5,434 nt of DNA from an uncultured Candidatus Nemicrothrix sp. (GTDB lineage: Bacteria; Actinomycetota; Acidimicrobiia; Acidimicrobiales; UBA8592): assembly GCA_913046155.1 (NCBI GenBank), contig CAJWRY010000096.1:1-5434 (forward strand), written 5' to 3'. This document shows positions 4,829 through 5,434 of this stretch, piece by piece. Positions within the stretch are counted from its first letter, which is position 1; the number at the start of each line of letters is the position of its first letter. A program made the translations under genes and the position numbers. The notes beneath the pieces were generated by a model that did not search any database, was not told the DNA's origin, and saw nothing but the letters and a program-made list of their open reading frames with translations.

Positions 4829-5434
4829 TGACTACAACGATTTTAGTTGTTGAGGACGATGAACGCATTCGCACAGCGGTCCGGTTAGCTCTCCAAAAAG
4901 AGGGTTGGAGTGTTTTAGATGCTGCGACAGGCGAAGAAGCACTTCAAATTTTCCAATCGGAAAAATGCGATATTCTTCTAATCGATATCATGCTTCCTGG
5001 CATAGACGGATTTGAAGTTTGTCGCTCTATCAGAAAAATTAGTGAAGTGCCTGTTGTAATGGTGACTGCAAGAGATGACACTCATGACGTTGTCGCCGGA
5101 TTAGAAGCCGGAGCAGACGATTACTTAACGAAACCTTTCGCCCCTAAAGAACTCAGCGCCAGAATACGGGCACTTCTGAGGAGAGTTCGTCTCCCATCCC
5201 CAGAATTGAGTAGGCTTGAATTCGGTGATTTAAAGATTCTTCCCGATCAGGGTCAAGTGATAGTGAATGACCAAACTATTCACTTAACAAGAACAGAGTT
5301 TCAATTACTCGCTGAGCTCGCTTCAGTTCCAGATCGTGTCTTCAGCAGAGATGAACTCCTAGAGCGAGTTTGGGGTAAGGACTACTTTGGCGATGGAAGA
5401 TTAGTTGACGTTCACATTCGCAGACTACGAAAGA
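4828..5434 (+). CDS. OmpR/PhoB-family response regulator, C-terminus cut by window end
   Basis: A two-component DNA-binding response regulator with 202 codons visible. The receiver domain (1-118) has the acidic pocket ED-D (Glu9, Asp10, Asp11), the phosphoacceptor Asp53 in LLIDIMLPG, the switch Thr80 in VVMVTAR, and Lys102 in DYLTKPF. The alpha4-beta5-alpha5 face (AGADDYLTKPF...ELSARIRALLRR) is of the OmpR type. The winged-helix output domain starts near 129, with LTRTEFQLLAEL (153-164), FSRDELLERVWG (172-183) and the recognition helix RLVDVHIRRLRK (191-202). About 25 residues, including the wing and the usual VRGxGYR, lie beyond the edge. An in-frame GTG two codons upstream (4822) is an alternative start, but ATG is favoured by the -10 spacing. 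The partner histidine kinase probably follows outside the window. The signal sensed is unknown. Confidence 0.96.
   Translation, partial: MTTTILVVEDDERIRTAVRLALQKEGWSVLDAATGEEALQIFQSEKCDILLIDIMLPGIDGFEVCRSIRKISEVPVVMVTARDDTHDVVAGLEAGADDYLTKPFAPKELSARIRALLRRVRLPSPELSRLEFGDLKILPDQGQVIVNDQTIHLTRTEFQLLAELASVPDRVFSRDELLERVWGKDYFGDGRLVDVHIRRLRK

Noticed and set aside
1..5434. CRISPR array, mobile element, toxin-antitoxin or phage defence system.
   Set aside because: No regularly spaced long repeats, transposase, integrase, nuclease or antitoxin-type genes are present. All well-supported genes are housekeeping or small conserved proteins.

Overview
The window looks like chromosomal DNA from a low-GC member of the Actinomycetota. 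By eye the base composition is near 40-45% GC, and the coding is dense with short intergenic gaps. The minus-strand order dinB, DUF3040 protein, small conserved protein, lipoate/octanoyl-transferase-like protein, mraZ, rsmH fits the region just upstream of the division and cell wall (dcw) cluster in actinobacteria, where DUF3040 and dinB are common neighbours of mraZ. At least two plus-strand genes have a -10-like hexamer exactly where a leaderless transcript would begin at the ATG, which is also common in this phylum. A small-genome aquatic lineage is plausible, but this is inference only.

Minus-strand block (3427 down to 1): DNA polymerase IV (dinB), a DUF3040 two-helix membrane protein, an 89-residue conserved small protein, a BPL/LPL-fold acyl-transferase/ligase-like protein starting at TTG, the transcription factor MraZ, and the first seven codons of a probable rsmH (mraW) that runs off the left edge. 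All point toward the dcw cluster. The 190-bp gap upstream of mraZ holds an array of G-rich units with a 10-bp period, the layout expected of MraZ-binding boxes, plus two small hairpins in the presumed leader.

Divergent intergenic region (3428-3590): it separates dinB from the plus-strand genes. It carries a hairpin-forming sequence near dinB and, at its right end, a perfect 15-bp inverted repeat with a 4-base centre. That repeat covers both the -10 element and the start codon of the next gene. It is the most unusual non-coding structure in the window.

Plus-strand block (3591 to the right edge): an unrecognised 136-residue protein with two predicted membrane helices, an inositol-monophosphatase-family enzyme overlapping it by 8 bp, and an OmpR/PhoB-type response regulator cut by the window end. 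The response regulator has its own leaderless-type promoter, and a sensor kinase probably follows.

Most of the window is recognisable housekeeping content. I see no CRISPR array, transposase, tRNA, rRNA or phage gene, and no clear new multi-gene system. The points worth a second look are the palindrome over the start codon at 3566-3599, the MraZ-box array, the paired small protein and lipoyl-enzyme genes, and the membrane protein/phosphatase pair.
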